Assembly (NCBI GenBank): GCA_015501595.1
Contig: JADNRX010000141.1
Span: 1-64,000 of the forward strand
Length of the DNA stretch: 64,000 nucleotides
Direction: 5' to 3'
Source of the DNA: Hymenopellis radicata
Taxonomy: Eukaryota; Basidiomycota; Agaricomycetes; Agaricales; Physalacriaceae
In this document: one piece after another, positions 23,197 through 35,383 of the stretch
Numbering within the stretch: position 1 is the first letter of the stretch
Layout of the letters: every line of letters begins with the position of its first letter
Notes under the pieces: model-generated
What the model saw: the letters and a program-made list of their open reading frames with translations, nothing else
Database searches by the model: none
What the model was told of the DNA's origin: nothing
Position numbers and translations under genes: made by a program

Positions 23197-24001
23197 TCAA
23201 CGCTGTGGTGTCGTAAAATCCTTCATCCGAAAATCCTTCGTCCTCCTCGTCCTCGTCCCTCTGCATGCTTTGTTCCTCCAGAAACTCAATCCACTTCTTC
23301 GCAAAGTCTGTTCGTGGATCGAAAGACACGTCCTTGTCCAGGTCCTCCAGACATGAAAAGTAGCGATTCGTATTCCTTCTCCCAGCTCCCTTGACCGACG
23401 GTGATACTCTATATCGGGCTGCATCAGCAGAGATGACGTCTGTGTCTGGCCAGCCATAGCTCGGTCTGTCTGAGAGGAATCGTCGGAGAAGAGATATTCA
23501 TGATTGTCCTGGAACCACCGTAAAGTGCTCGACGCAGCCACAGAGTATGCGTCGGTTGGAGAAGTGGATGAGGCATCGACCGCGTCTAGGAAGTGGGCAC
23601 CCGAGAACGCGACCATGTCAGCGTCGGGATCCCACACAACCGCGAAAGTCAGTGCCGTCTTGGGCGGGATGACCTCCGACCATCTATGACTGTCGGACAC
23701 GCTCGTTGGGGGAGTGCTATACCCATTAGATATCTGTGAAAGGCACGTTCAGAACACGAATCCCATGGCGTATAACGTCCGAACTCACTGAGGGTGAATA
23801 CGCAGTGGAAGATGAAAGACCAGTAGAAGACGAGCCCTGCTTTTTCATCTTCATGGTCGAAAGAGAGGTCGGAGGTGACGGTACAGATAGCAGTGGCGGA
23901 GAGGACGACACCATGAAAGACCCAGAGCAACGGAACCAAATCATGTGGGAAAACGCGTCAATATAAGGGGAACGCGAGCTCTTGATGGCTGCACGCTTCA
24001 C
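23197..24001 (-). CDS. Unknown protein, paralogue of the gene at 21124-22028
   Basis: An intron with GTGAGT donor (23790) and TTTCACAG acceptor separates a Ser-rich N-terminal exon (SSSTGLSSSTAYSPS) from the core exon, which begins about 23733. The core reads SHRWSEVIPPKTALTFAVVW, then DPDADMVAF and STLRWFQDNHEYLF. The LTF-x-WDP core and the later W-x-D/E-x-x-x-Y/F-L pattern match the neighbour at 21124. Two ATGs in the N-terminal exon (24001 and 23914) are possible starts. No known domain is seen. It lies in the same orientation as its relative. Confidence 0.45.
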
Positions 24002-24397
24002 GCGTAATCAATTAAATCAGAAGGTCGTCAGGCGAGGTGAAGTACCATCAAACATGAGGTCTTTACGAGAGACCTTTGACCGATTCAACGAATGAAAAAG
24101 TTGTTCGTTGGATGTGCGTACAGCAAATGAATGGTGAGCTTGGGTTTCCACAAAGCCTAAAGATTTGTAACGAGATAGAGACCCCATCTCTCAACATGTC
24201 GGAAAGAGAATCAAAACCACCGAGCAAACGTCAGGCAGGATAGCGTAAACGTCTTGGCGGAGAAAAGGCGAATCAAGCATCGTCATAGCTGTCATTTACC
24301 TGGATATAGTTCAAGCGCTGAACACGAGTTGAAAGCAACTATGAAAAGCAGCGTATTAGACACTTGACGGGGAACAGAGGATAACTGAGACAGACAA
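24002..24397. other. Intergenic; nothing recognised
   Basis: 3' flank of the HMG-CoA lyase gene and 5' flank of the unknown gene ending at 24001. Confidence 0.4.
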
Positions 24398-25498
24398 TTA
24401 GAGTTTCGCCTTTGTCTCCCTTAGCTTCTTTGACCGTATCGCTCTCCCAGCGCGACTTATGCTTTCTCTACCCAGTTGTTCGCTGATCCACCACCCAATG
24501 TCCACCACTTGATCCAAATCGACATCTCCAGATACTGAGAAGGGTGAACTTTGTAACGCGTATAGGACGTCCTCGGTGGCGACATTCCCAGTGGCACCAG
24601 GAGAATACGGGCATCCTCCAAGCCCGCCAACAGACGAATCGAAGGTCCGTACACCCTGGTCAAGAGCGGCAAAGATGTTTGCAATCGCGGTGCCATATGT
24701 ATCATGGAACTACGGTAGGCATGAGTAACTAATTTTGAATCTCGAGGGAAGAAACATACGTGGCCAGCAAGCCTCTCGACTGCGACAGACTTCGTGACTT
24801 CTTCTATCATGGAAGCCACTTGCGAAGGTGTTCCCATCCCAACAGTATCCCCAAGACTAACTTCGTAGCATCCCATTTCGATGAGTTCTTTGGCAACATC
24901 GCGAACGGCCTTTGCATCAACGATTCCAGAGTACGGACAAGCAATAACAACGCTGACGTAACCGCGTACACGGAGACCGTGGTCAAGCGCGGAACGAGTA
25001 ACTGGGGCGAATCTGTTCAACGATTCCGCGATGGTGCAATTTAGGTTTGCGACCGTAAATGCGTCTGTCGCCGCAGTGAAAATAGAAATCTCGTCCGTTT
25101 GGAGGGGGGAAGTTGCAAGTAGATTATCAAGTCCCTTCTGGTTGGGAACTAGGACTGGGTAGTGTACTCCAGGATGGTGCTTCATCTGGGCTAATATCTC
25201 TGCGGTTCCAGCCATCTAAGCGGATATAAACTTAAGCGGAACGGCACATAAGACAAACTTGTACTTGCGGTACCCATTTAGGACTGACAAAGCTACCAGC
25301 TTCAATGGTCCGTAGTCCGGCATTCGACAGGCGATTTATGAGATCAACTTTGACGTCGACTGGGATGATTCCCTTCTCATTCTGCAGGCCATCCCTAGGA
25401 CCTACCTCAACGATATTCACGACATTGTGCGACGTGGCAAATGTCCTCCCGCGGGTACCCAATCCAAAGATACTCGCTCGGCGGCACAGGCGGAGCAT
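24398..25498 (-). CDS. Hydroxymethylglutaryl-CoA lyase, mitochondrial
   Basis: Three exons, 25498-25265, 25215-24760, 24709-24398, total 1002 bases (333 residues). The enzyme splits HMG-CoA into acetyl-CoA and acetoacetate in leucine breakdown. Visible motifs are VEVGPRDGLQNEK with the catalytic Arg-Asp, SFVSPKWVPQMA, SLGDTVGMG, the metal-binding HFHDTYG created by the last splice, and the signature GGLGGCPYSPGATGN with the active Cys. The N-terminus MLRLCRRASIFGLGTRGR is basic and Ser-rich like a mitochondrial presequence; an ATG 54 bases further upstream is also in frame. The C-terminus (REKL-type TKAKL) has no clear peroxisome signal. In the last exon the correct frame is the one giving DVDLDQVVDIGWWISEQLG. 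Confidence 0.93.
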
Positions 25499-26340
25499 TA
25501 TTGAGAGTACTGAGGGCGACCAATTGGGTAGATGATGACAAAAAGAAAGCAAGAACGGTCACATGCCGAAAGGGGTTGAGCTTTCGTCCGAAAAAGGAAC
25601 CTCCTGATTTAAAAGTATCACCACAAGTGTTACTCGTACTCATTCTCATCGCCTCAATAACTCTATAGGACATACATGAATATCCTTAGGCAGTCTATGA
25701 AGGCCGACAAACAGATAAGGCCCAATGGGGCAGCTTGATTTGTACAGTACAGTCAAAGTGACTCGTCTCCAAGACACGGCGTGCTATGGAGACATTTCGT
25801 CGCGATTCAATTTTGCGATGAAACCATATTGTATGGCGAGAATATAGACAGTCGTGAGATTCAGACGCTAAACGCGCCACGTATCCCATGTGGCAGAGTC
25901 TAGAGATGCCGAAAGAGGTTTGCTTCCGAAAAAGGAAGGTACCGAACCTCACTTCAAACCATCATTGGCCCTGCTCTAGATTTGCTGTATCTGTCTTACT
26001 GGGCTGGCTTTAGACACAGTCTCTTCCTGGCACTAGTCAAAGTTTGCTCTCATGCACGTCAGAGGCTATATTGCTTAGGATTCAGGTTGTCCCGAATTGT
26101 TCACACAAGCAGTTTACAAAATTATGACCTCCAATCTGTCGTCTTCGATCGCTGATAGCATACAAATGGCATAAATAGTCCCGTCCAGGAGAAAAAAACA
26201 TCAAAACCCCATATCGTACACCGTCGTAAACTTCTGTCAAGTCTCCTCGCGTCGTGTGAGTCCAGAAGTCGTGCATCTGGGAAAAGCGTCCTCATCGTAT
26301 GCGAGGTTTTACAATATCTATCCAGGTCAGTTTCCTCAGT
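25499..26340. other. Intergenic; no confident gene
   Basis: 5' flank of HMG-CoA lyase and short frames. A minus-strand frame at 26082-26276 (VLMFFSPGRDYLCHLYAIS) could be a 3' exon of the candidate at 26341-26616 but has no recognised motif. Confidence 0.35.
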
Positions 26341-26616
26341 TTACCACCAGTAGAGTGTACTGACCATCTGAAGTCTAAACCATCTCATCCTCGAGCTGAG
26401 AGAATTTAAACTCTGGATCGCCGTTTGGCGCGCCTTGAAAGGGCATCGATGTTCGTGTATCTGGAAACCTTTCGGAGGCGTACCTGCAGCTCTCGCCAAT
26501 TGTCCGCCTTCATCGATGTCAGCCAGCATTCCTTTGGAGGTAGATGAAGAGCGACAAACCTCGACTATGGAAGTGGCAGAGATGAAGACGCTGGCTGCGG
26601 TTGAAAAGAACTTCAT
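26341..26616 (-). CDS. Candidate small secreted protein
   Basis: The minus strand opens MKFFSTAASVFISATSIVEV, which has the charged start, hydrophobic core and small residues of a signal peptide. The frame runs 91 codons and holds GT...AG pairs that would allow introns, so the true exon pattern is unclear. No domain is recognised. The signal-like start is the only support. Confidence 0.3.
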   Translation of the reverse strand: MKFFSTAASVFISATSIVEVCRSSSTSKGMLADIDEGGQLARAAGTPPKGFQIHEHRCPFKARQTAIQSLNSLSSRMRWFRLQMVSTLYWW

Positions 26617-26630
26617 CGGTGCTGTTTAGT

Positions 26631-28872
26631 GAGCGCTGGACGTTCGACGACCTATTCCACTTCTTGCATCGCGTCCTTTTATAGAGAAATCGTACTCGGG
26701 GTCGCAGCGGCGGAAGCCTCCATTTGACAGATGGTGAAGTCGCGCTCGCTCTAGGATTTGCAGGTCCACTGGACAGTTTCTCTTCCTCTGGTCCATGTAT
26801 GCCCTCAAAGCTTTCATTGAATCCGTGGTTTATAGCGATAGTGTCGGTATGTCTGGATTCACGCAGAGGCGACCTCGCCCGACCCAGGTGTCCAAGGCCC
26901 CACAAAGTGCGAGAGAGGCAGCGGCGGGAGTACCCGTCTCCAGTCTGGTATGGCGGCGGCGAATGTATTGGTGGGTTTCTCGTTTATGATCATGACCAGT
27001 GTTGATCGCCTGATAGCAGCGCTTCTGATAGCATCGCCCGCCGCCGCCGCCTTTGAAAGCTGGAAAACGGCCATGGATCACGATTCTGGACGCAAGTCAA
27101 TTCCCGACTCAGACGAAATGGAGGAAGGTACACGTACTATTGTCTCTGTGTGCTCCGGTTGTCGAAACGCGAGAGCGGCTGTCGCATCTGGTCTGTGTAG
27201 TTGCCCCATTCAAACACCCGTTGTGTGGCGTAGCTCTGGGTTTAGATTCTTACTTCGTTCCCTCGTTCATTTCAGCGCATATCCATCCGCGCTTCTGAAA
27301 TGACCATGGGTACGCTTGTTGGTCTCGTGATGGTTGACCCAGATCCATTTCTGCGAAGATATTGAGAAACCCAGTTGGCGCGAAGTTGCGGACCACAGCT
27401 GCGAGAAGCATAGTCTGGAGGAGCGATGGATGGGCCGATGTCTATGCCATGCATGTGTATGGTCGACTTTATACCGCGACGGTCTCCGATTCGGATTGCG
27501 ATTTGGAAGGCTCTGTCCTTTGGATGACATCCCGCCGTGTCGGAGGACCGATATGGACTGTCCTTCGCATGTATTATCATTCTGAGTCTACTTGGATATT
27601 GGCGTGGTAGCTCAGAACGTCTCTAGGGACTGTGAGAATTCGGACAGTGCACACAGTACTGTTCACCGCTCTAGGCGGACTTGACGTAGTGCTGCTCGCG
27701 TAGAGAAAGATACCGATGTTAAGGCATATAAAAGTGGAGGAACATAGAGTCCTAAATGAGAAGGTCGCGATCTTGAGGCATGGTGGCGTCATTTATACAC
27801 TCTTACTTACTCTTGATGAAGCATTCATTACTCATTTGTAGGTGTAGTCCCGTCTACTGTACCTTGACCTCGTTACATGGAACAGTACACCACACATTGA
27901 TATTCCGAATAAGGATGTATTTTCGTGAGGTGGGCATTATGATTTACGTAGCCGCGGCCTGGACCGACGAGACTGACACTTGGTTCACACGACATCAGCA
28001 TGAACAGTGAAAGTTCCGCTCAGATCGTCCATTAGAACGGTACACGGTAGATACAACTGTAAGGAGAAAGATCACACTCAACTCAAAAGTTTGAAATGTT
28101 TCCTGCGCCCGTCATCAGACGTTGTAGCGCCCTGTAACCTCCAGGTAACCACAGAGCTGTCTGGGTACTAGACGGCCCTCATTTCGTCAGGGCTCTGTGG
28201 AGGATTTGACTGAGAGTCTTACGTCGGTACTTTGTCGGAATATCTCTTGAGCGCGCGCGTAGGATCAGAAATCGATCGGAATTATCCGGCCACTCTCTTC
28301 CAACAACGGTCAAGCAAAGTAGAGCAACGCTTCACTTTCTGGCAGCAATACGAGCTTAGATGAAGTAACTCATCTAGTGACATTCATTGTCAAGGTGAGC
28401 ATACTCAACATGTTACCCATCTCAAGTTGCTTGGAGTCAAATTCTTTGTCTAACACAAATCCAACATGGCCAGCGTTTCTAGTGACTTGCAATTGCAATT
28501 CATTGTTGTACAATGTTGTAATCCAAAATGACAACTTTCCACCACAACTCCAACACCTCAGAAAACCCCTGTCTACCGTTGAGATTTTGCAGCTGATAAT
28601 CAACGCGCCCCGACACCTTGACTCATTTTGTCCTGCCCGCACAGCATCGCGCCTCCTAATCTGCCTAACCAGGCAGACCCGCCTTGTCTGATTCAGGCTC
28701 CCGCCGTTTCGGGTTACCATTTACGGCCGACTTTCGGTCCCGAGATCACATGACCGATCCATGACGCGACAAAAGGCGCGCGTTATGACCACGATCTTCC
28801 ATTCTCCACCTTCTCCACCCACTATCATCACCATATCGCCACACACCATTATTTACTTACCTTGATCCTATA
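26631..28872. other. Gene-poor 2.2 kb; no confident gene
   Basis: Frames of 60-117 codons occur on both strands (for example plus 26950-27303) but none carries a known motif or a consistent intron pattern. An imperfect inverted repeat (CCTCC...CACAGAGC with GCTCTGTGGAGG) lies at about 28138-28205. The last 150 bases are the pyrimidine-rich leader of the coiled-coil gene. Confidence 0.35.
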
Positions 28873-31224
28873 ATGCGTACTACTACGCAGAACAAGCCGT
28901 ACATGGAGCGCAAGTCGCTCCTCATTTCTGTTACTGTTCTTCGCCTAACGAGTGGCCGGTAGGTGTAATCGCATCCATGAACAATATTCAGAGAGAGAAA
29001 AAGAAGAGCAGCATTCACATTGCCTCGATCCGGGCTGACAGTACGTTTCCAGTGTCACCCTGTTTTAGCTGTCATTCACACGCTCCTAGTCAAAAAGACT
29101 GCTCTCGCCAATGAAGAAAAGCTGGGTCCCCAGTGGTCAAAATGGGTTGGCACTGCTATCGAAAAGCTTGTAGGCTAACAAGGTATTCATCAGGATTCAT
29201 TCACTCATCCCCGTATTACAGGTCAGCGAGGGCTTGCTGAAACACACAGGAGCCGCAGGATGCGTGTCGTTTACCGCGGAGGGCAAGAAAACGTATGTTC
29301 AGTTAGAGACTCAAGACATCACCCCTGATATCCTCGGACAGATCCACTGCTGCTCGTCGAAGCATTGCTCCAACGGATGGCCCCAGCACGCCTCTCAAAC
29401 CTGCGCGTGTCGCACATCTCGTCATGAAAGAAAGGGCCAAGAGGCGGTCATCGGCTATGCATGATGCTAACGACGAGTACACTCCACGGGCCAAACGTCC
29501 TCGACGATCTATGAAGGGCACCTCAAGGCTTACAAAGGCCGAGGTATGGTTGACACGCGGCAGTTCAGATTGATGCTTATCTGCCTTGTAGCTGCAAGCC
29601 AAACTCGACGAGCTTCAGCGGCAGTACGACGCACTTAACACGCTTCGCTCATCCTCTCCATTGACCGACCTTGACGAGGAGGATGCGAACGAGATGCAAA
29701 ACGAGCGTCTACACGAAGAACTCCAGGAAAAGCGGCAGGAGATCCAACGCGTTCGCACCGAATTGAGTATCCTGCATGATCACGGCGATGGAACGCAGTA
29801 CGATGCTGCGTCGTCCCCCGGATTCACTCAATCACAAGCCTCTCCCGCCGCTCAGTCTCAAGCAACCGACACCACCCCATCCCGTGCACAGCGCATTGCT
29901 TCTGCTGAGGAATCGCCCCTTCGCGCCCAGGCCAACCCCAGCGTTGCTCGAGGCATGATGCAGGGTATCATTCGCACTCAGTCGGGCACGCTAATTCCTG
30001 AGGTCAGCCGTCAGCCAACGCCGCCAAGCTCGCCTGGAACTCAGTACGAGCCAATGGACATGGATGTCCCTCCCATGGACAACTTTGAGCGATCTGACTC
30101 TGAGGCTACAACCACCGCTCGGGAGGCTTCACTCATCGAGCAACTTACCGCCGCAGAGAAGTCCAGAGCTCTGTTGTCGGGGCAGCTCGAGGAGCTTCAG
30201 TCGACGAAGGCTGTTGTGGACGATGCTCTTCGAGAGGCTCAAGCGAAGCACCAAGGCCTTACCAGCGAGACAAGTAACCTTCGGCAGCAGATGTCATGGC
30301 AAGAGGCGACTATCAAAGGCTTACGCGTCGACATGGAGGGGCTTCAGACGGAGCGCGCCACCCTTATGGCCGACCTCACCTCGGCTACCTCAGAGAATGG
30401 CGAACTCCTTACTGCTGCCACACAACGAGAGCAAGATTTGGCCAAAGCGCTTACCGACCTCAACGACGCCAATCAAGTTTCTTCGGAGCATCTTCAGTCG
30501 CTTATGCAGACTCAGCAACAGCTCACGGAGACCACGGCTGCATTCACCAATGTCCGCTTCGAGTTGGATCAGAAATCCTCGGAGATACGCGAGTTGTCGC
30601 GGCAAGTCGAGCACAAAGAGAAAGAGCTCTCGGATGCAATGGGCTTACTGGACGACGTTCGAATGGACGTCGATACCTTGCAGGAGAGTTTGTCGTCAAA
30701 GAATCACGCGTACGAGGTCTTACGGTCAGAGAATGCTGCCCGTGTTCAGGAACTTGAGGCTGCGGCGCAAGAGCTTCGGTCGTCTTGCGAGGCGGAGGCC
30801 GCAAAGTCTAGTGCTCTCCAAAGCGCACTCGACGACGCCCACGCGTCCTTCACCGACCTCGTTTCGCAGCTGGCGGCCAAAGATGACACCCGTATTCAGT
30901 TGGAAGAATCTCTTCAAGCCGAGACCGCGCGAGTGGCTTCTTTGGAATTCGATTTGGGCCAAGTCACGACGCGCGCGGAGAAGGCGGAAGCGATGGCTCC
31001 TTCATTTGCTGCTGCTAAAGCCGAAGACGACGCAACGATCGCCCATCTGAAGGAGATCTTTTCGTCGTACAAGGCTTCACAAATTCAGAGTCTCACAGAA
31101 ATGGGCAATCAGGTGGGTTATTGTCATGGTTTTAATCTCTTTACGACGCGTTATTAATTCAATTATGCAGGTGTCATCTGCCGGCCTTCTCAATCCCCTC
31201 TTGAGAACAACATGCAGGTCATGA
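28873..31224 (+). CDS. Large coiled-coil protein of unknown function
   Basis: Seven exons: 28873-28929, 28992-29040, 29090-29169, 29222-29292, 29342-29543, 29592-31112, 31171-31224 (677 residues). All phases agree from exon 2 on; the first junction uses a weak GTTACT donor and may be wrong. The N-terminal 110 residues hold ANEEKLGPQWSKWVG and KHTGAAGCVSF, then a basic patch (MKERAKRRSS, RAKRPRRSMK) that looks like a nuclear signal. Long heptad-type coils follow (LQAKLDELQRQYDAL; ELHEELQEKRQEI-like), a Ser/Pro/Gln-rich linker at about 170-290, and then almost continuous coiled coil to the end. No motor or enzymatic domain is seen. It could be a structural or chromatin-linked scaffold; this is inference. 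Confidence 0.75.
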
Positions 31225-32032
31225 TCTGAGTCTATGTACAAACGCGCAGGGTTGTCGCATCTCTTCCGTCCTCATCGAACATTTCATTTATGGACACCTG
31301 GATTTTTCTTGTATATCATCATGCTTCTTTCTTTGTAGGTTACCTTGTTCTTATGTTGAATATTTACCATCAGCTACTCTTGTATCTTACCATCGTCCGA
31401 TCAATACGCGTATCATGTTCTACAGTACTCCCAATGCATGATTTCCGTTAAATGAATTGTGTTCCTTAAGTATCAGGTGAATGAAACGGCTCCGGCGCGG
31501 ACCGCTAGTTGAGTTTGACGGAACCAGCATTGCTTATCGCGTACCTTAATTGTACTCTAGTACTGCCGCCATACTTGAGGGCCACGTTCTCGTGAGTGAG
31601 CGTGGGTACACTTAGACTCAAGAGGCGCTACGCGGAGAATATGTAGGTATAACCCATCGGCGGAGAAGCTCAGATTAATTCTGTATCAGTGTATATCTGG
31701 GAGTCGCGGCTGCGATGGGACAGGCTCTGTCGACTTGTCGTCGTTTATGTGCTCATCTTGATTCTTCTTCCATTGATTGGCCGCCACGGTGGCGTCATGC
31801 GCAGCTACGGCGTTTTCGGGGTGTGCATAGAACAGGCTTGGAGAACAGCTTGATTCTGTTGGATCCTTAGATTTCATTGTCCGATTAGTCGTCGTGCCAA
31901 CTTTGCACCAGATCGACTGCAAATCGCGAGATCAGAAATGAATTGAATTCGTACCTTAACAACGTGGCTATAACGTGGCCTCCCGAGTTGTCCGCACGTG
32001 GACCTCGCGTGCTGTGATTGTAACTATGATCC
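31225..32032. other. Intergenic; nothing recognised
   Basis: 3' flank of the coiled-coil gene and of the small candidate gene at 32033-32286. Short frames only. Confidence 0.4.
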
Positions 32033-32286
32033 TCAGTGCGTCCTCCGGCTTCCCCTTCGTAGCAACACCACTTTCTGTTGAGGGACGTCATGCATCTCGG
32101 TCTGCATATGGACCTTCGCGCGAAAGGCCTTGAGGACACCCTGAAATCAGTGTTCAGGCTGCTCCTTTGTTGAGAGTACACTGGCTTTACTTTCATCAAG
32201 TGCGAAGCCGTCGTCGTCTTGCTGAATTGGTTTTTGGGTTTACGGTCATATGCAGGTTCCGTTCCAGGCACGTAGTTCGTCGCCAT
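32033..32286 (-). CDS. Possible small two-exon protein (67 residues)
   Basis: The exons 32286-32191 and 32140-32033 join in frame across an intron with GTAAAG donor and TTTCAG acceptor. The protein starts MATNYVPGTEPAYDRKPK, is basic at its end (LLRRGSRRTH) and has no known domain. It may be a small conserved fungal protein or a chance pair of frames. Confidence 0.3.
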
Positions 32287-32963
32287 CGGTCCGGGAAACT
32301 GTCCGGAAGCACGCCACGCGGCATTATATCCAGTGAGCTCACAAGTGTTCACATTCCATTGTGACTTGATTGCGAAGTCTTCGCAAATTAAAATCACGGT
32401 ATTCAGCAGTAGGCGCCGGAAGGTGGGGTCAATTTTTGCCTCCGATTCTACACTACAAATTCTAATGCTTTCCGTGCCTTAGTTGTCGATGGTTTGTTAT
32501 GGCGCGACCGAGCGCGTTCATATCGATCCAGAAACCGACAAGGAACGAAAAACACAAGCTACTGATCCTGATTCAGCTCCACGTTACTGGTGCAGCGCCT
32601 AAATCGGCCATAGATACTCGAGGGCCACGCGATCAAAAGTCGTACCTCCTCTTGATAGTCCTGCGTTGCTCCTGCGGACCACTTGCTAAATCCAGCCGCC
32701 TCGGTATTTCGCCAATACACTTGAACATATTTCTAGAATGTGTATCGGGACTGTTCTCATCGAGTTTTTGATTACTCTGGCGGGTATAAAGTCCTAACGA
32801 CGTCCGAAGACTTCATTCAATCTCCTCCCCGACCAGCTCAGGCAGCAGTCGTCTACGCGCTCTCTTCGTTCTCGGGCTGTCTCCTACATTCCTTCATCTA
32901 AACTAATCATCGATCACTATTGCACGCATTCTTTAATCGTTCTCCCAACTATCGCGACGCGAC

Positions 32964-34096
32964 ATGTCCTTCCGCCTACCATCCAACTTAGACACTTTCA
33001 TTCCACCCCCCGGTACACCGTCTGTACCTCCTTCCGCCCTGACTCGACCCTGGCGAGGTTCGCTGATAGTCAGAGGCCTGAGGATATCCGATGCAGACGC
33101 TTCCCATGATATCAAGGTTACATCCGTAGAAACAGACGGGGATAAGTACGATCTTTACATTGTATCATTGATGTCATGACTGATGAGCCATTAGTAGAAC
33201 AGACACCTGGCCAGACAGTCTGATCTTTTCCGTCGCCCCGCCATATGACCTCCCCATCTTATCGCAGCTCCAGTCGTACATCCAGCAACCAGGACGCCAG
33301 CCTGTTATTCCCATCTGCACGTTCCTCCCGGATCGCCTACGCGATCCAGACCAGAACACGGCCAATGTTGCGAGCTTTAGGCACCTGTCACGCGTCTTAT
33401 TCGAGCGGAGAACGGTATGCGCTCCTTCCGCCCCGTATTCATGTGCTTGATCTGAACGATCCGTAGGTCGCCTTAGCACCTCTGTCGGGTACCAGTCCTG
33501 CACCAGGAATGCCCAATCCTATACCAACCAGCGGAATTCTGATCTTTCCCGCGTCCAATTCGACAGCCCTGCTCGTTGGCGCGATCTTTGCGGGCGGCGT
33601 CCCCTTCCCCGGCTTTGTCCTCTCAGCGCTACGACGCGCGCGGGGCGACCTGCCCCCGATCTCGCCTGCTACGCCCTCCCAGGGTGTGCCCATCTCCATG
33701 CAGTCTCGTTCCCAGCAGCAGCGAATGATGCATTCCTCCGCAGGTTACACGACGCGCCCCGATGATGTGCCATATCTGAACACATCATCCCTGCGCTATC
33801 CATCTGCATCCCTCAGCCCCGTTTCCCCGGCCGCGCAGGGCGTGTACGATCGTGGACATTCATACGGCCCGTACGGGGACCAGCCCGCCCCGCGTATCTC
33901 CTCCCACTCGCAGCAGCAGCAGCAGCAGTATGCCTCTGGACTTATGTCGCCCAACCTAAATATGCCCTCTACCTCGGCAGGCCCTTCGTACGCCCCTTCG
34001 TACCGGCAAACTGACGCCTTTGGACGCTGGCCTAAAGAGGAGCCCGACGACGCTTCTTCTCAGCAGCCGCGTGCAGGCAGCTCGCGCTACCCTTGA
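32964..34096 (+). CDS. Possible Med25/SPOC-like protein with Pro/Gln/Ser-rich tail
   Basis: Three exons, 32964-33145, 33195-33414, 33467-34096, join in frame (343 residues). The N-terminal half has the strand pattern of a SPOC or Med25 activator-interaction barrel: RPWRGSLIVRGLRISD, DTWPDSLIFSVAPPYD, VASFRHLSRVLFERRTVALA, GILIFPASNSTALLVGAIF. That match is by pattern only. The C-terminal 150 residues are disordered and rich in Ser, Pro and Gln, with a run of six Gln, and end in an acidic/basic patch (GRWPKEEPDDASS). Such tails are common in transcription regulators, so a nuclear role is plausible. The upstream 150 bases are pyrimidine-rich, as in fungal promoters. Confidence 0.6.
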
Positions 34097-34563
34097 TCTG
34101 CTTCTTAACGCGACAAGAACTAGAACCAAAAACAATCATGTTCAGAATGATGAAGCTTCCCCGACATTGTATCAGTAACGTTTCTCTCCTTATCGTTTTC
34201 TCAGCTTTCGGTTGTGTGTTTATAGCTTTAGCTTTCAAGTTGCTCTCTTCGAACTTCGAACTTCGAACCTTGACTGTATCCTTTTTTGTCTCAGTGGCGT
34301 ATTCTTCGTAGTAACACATTTAGTGTTCCATTATACCCAGGCCGCTGTGTTCCTTAACTCTGTATCAATATCGTCTTCGGTTTCCATACAACGTGTATCT
34401 CTTATTTCCTACGTATCGTTACATCATTCACGATACGTGTTTTGATACCCAATAAAAATGTGACTGTCTTAACATCCTTCTTGCATGCACAGACAACTAA
34501 TACAAAAGTATACATCGTATACCTAAAGTCCTTATGCCGAGCGCTATAGAAACATCCTTTTCC
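34097..34563. other. Convergent 3' flanks; no gene seen
   Basis: AT-rich sequence between the stop of the Med25-like gene (plus) and the stop of the cytochrome b561-like gene (minus); AATAAA occurs at 34451-34456. Confidence 0.45.
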
Positions 34564-35383
34564 TTACGCCTGACTCGCAGCTATCGAAGCCGACCCACTT
34601 TTGAGCTGGATATGATCCGCAGAGCTTCCACCATCACTCGTCACCTTCTCTTGCTTCAATTGCCTCGGCAAGAAGGCGAGCCCAATGCCGTACAACGACC
34701 AAAATAGCTGTGGGCGGACCATGAGCCTGAGGATCAGCGAAGACGTGCATCGAGAAGAAACGTACCACGACGAGCGCCACGCACGCGTGCTTCGCCGCGT
34801 CGACGATCTGGTGTGCGCCACCCGTGGCAAACGCCCATTCAGTGTACAACCCATAGTGGACCTAGATAACACTTATTCAGTCCTTCATCTGCACGTCAGT
34901 ATTGACGTTACCTGATATGCAGCCAACGCCAGCATCGCCAGCCCGAGAACCGCATGCAGGTAGTTCTGTGGCGGCCGTCTCTTCACCCTCAGAGCAGGCA
35001 TCTTCACCCAATGGATGAGCATCCCCAAAACGAGCTGCACCACATATAGAATGAGGAGCGCCAGCCCGATCTGCTGGTGCGGGTCGACGAAATGCGGCAG
35101 CTGCAAGTCCATGCGCCGACTTGTGGCCCATTGCCCACCCGGCGAAGATGACGGGCCCCGCGACGAAGAGCTGCACCGCAAAGTGCACTGGGAACCATCT
35201 ATGAGGAATTAGTTTGAAAAACGACAAGGAGTGGAGCGGCGCGCACCGATTCGTAAACGTGCGCGTGTAGCGCGGGATCAGGACCCCGATGGGGAGGAGA
35301 ATGAGGAAGCCGGTGGCGCACAGCAGCGCATGGGTTTTGATCTGCTTTTCGAGACTCGACAGAGGGAACGAAGACGAAGACAT
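34564..35383 (-). CDS. Cytochrome b561-type membrane protein, apparent frameshift
   Basis: Four exons: 35383-35247, 35198-34912, 34861-34766, 34707-34564 (about 220 residues if one extra base is ignored). A typical b561 core: KTHALLCATGFLILLPIG, WFPVHFAVQLFVAGPVIFAG, DPHQQIGLALLILYVVQLVL, YLHAVLGLAMLALAAYQ, LFWSLYGIGLAFLPRQL. The four heme-binding His are in THALL, PVHFAV, DPHQQ and YLHAV. Such proteins move electrons across membranes. Exon 2 changes frame between GWAMGHKSAH and MDLQLPHFVD near 35117-35125, and its length is one base too long for the flanking phases. No GT-AG intron fits there. It is either a recent lesion or a sequence error. Confidence 0.8.

Noticed and set aside
24457..24709. 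Minus-strand frame ending WWTLGGGSANNWVEKA as the HMG-CoA lyase C-terminus
   Set aside because: After the last splice the conserved GGLGGCPYS and DVDLDQVVDIGWW segments lie in another frame, which runs on to a stop at 24398.
27600..27680. A tRNA-like GGCGTGGTAGCTCAG start
   Set aside because: No anticodon arm and no TTC-loop follow, and no acceptor stem can be paired.
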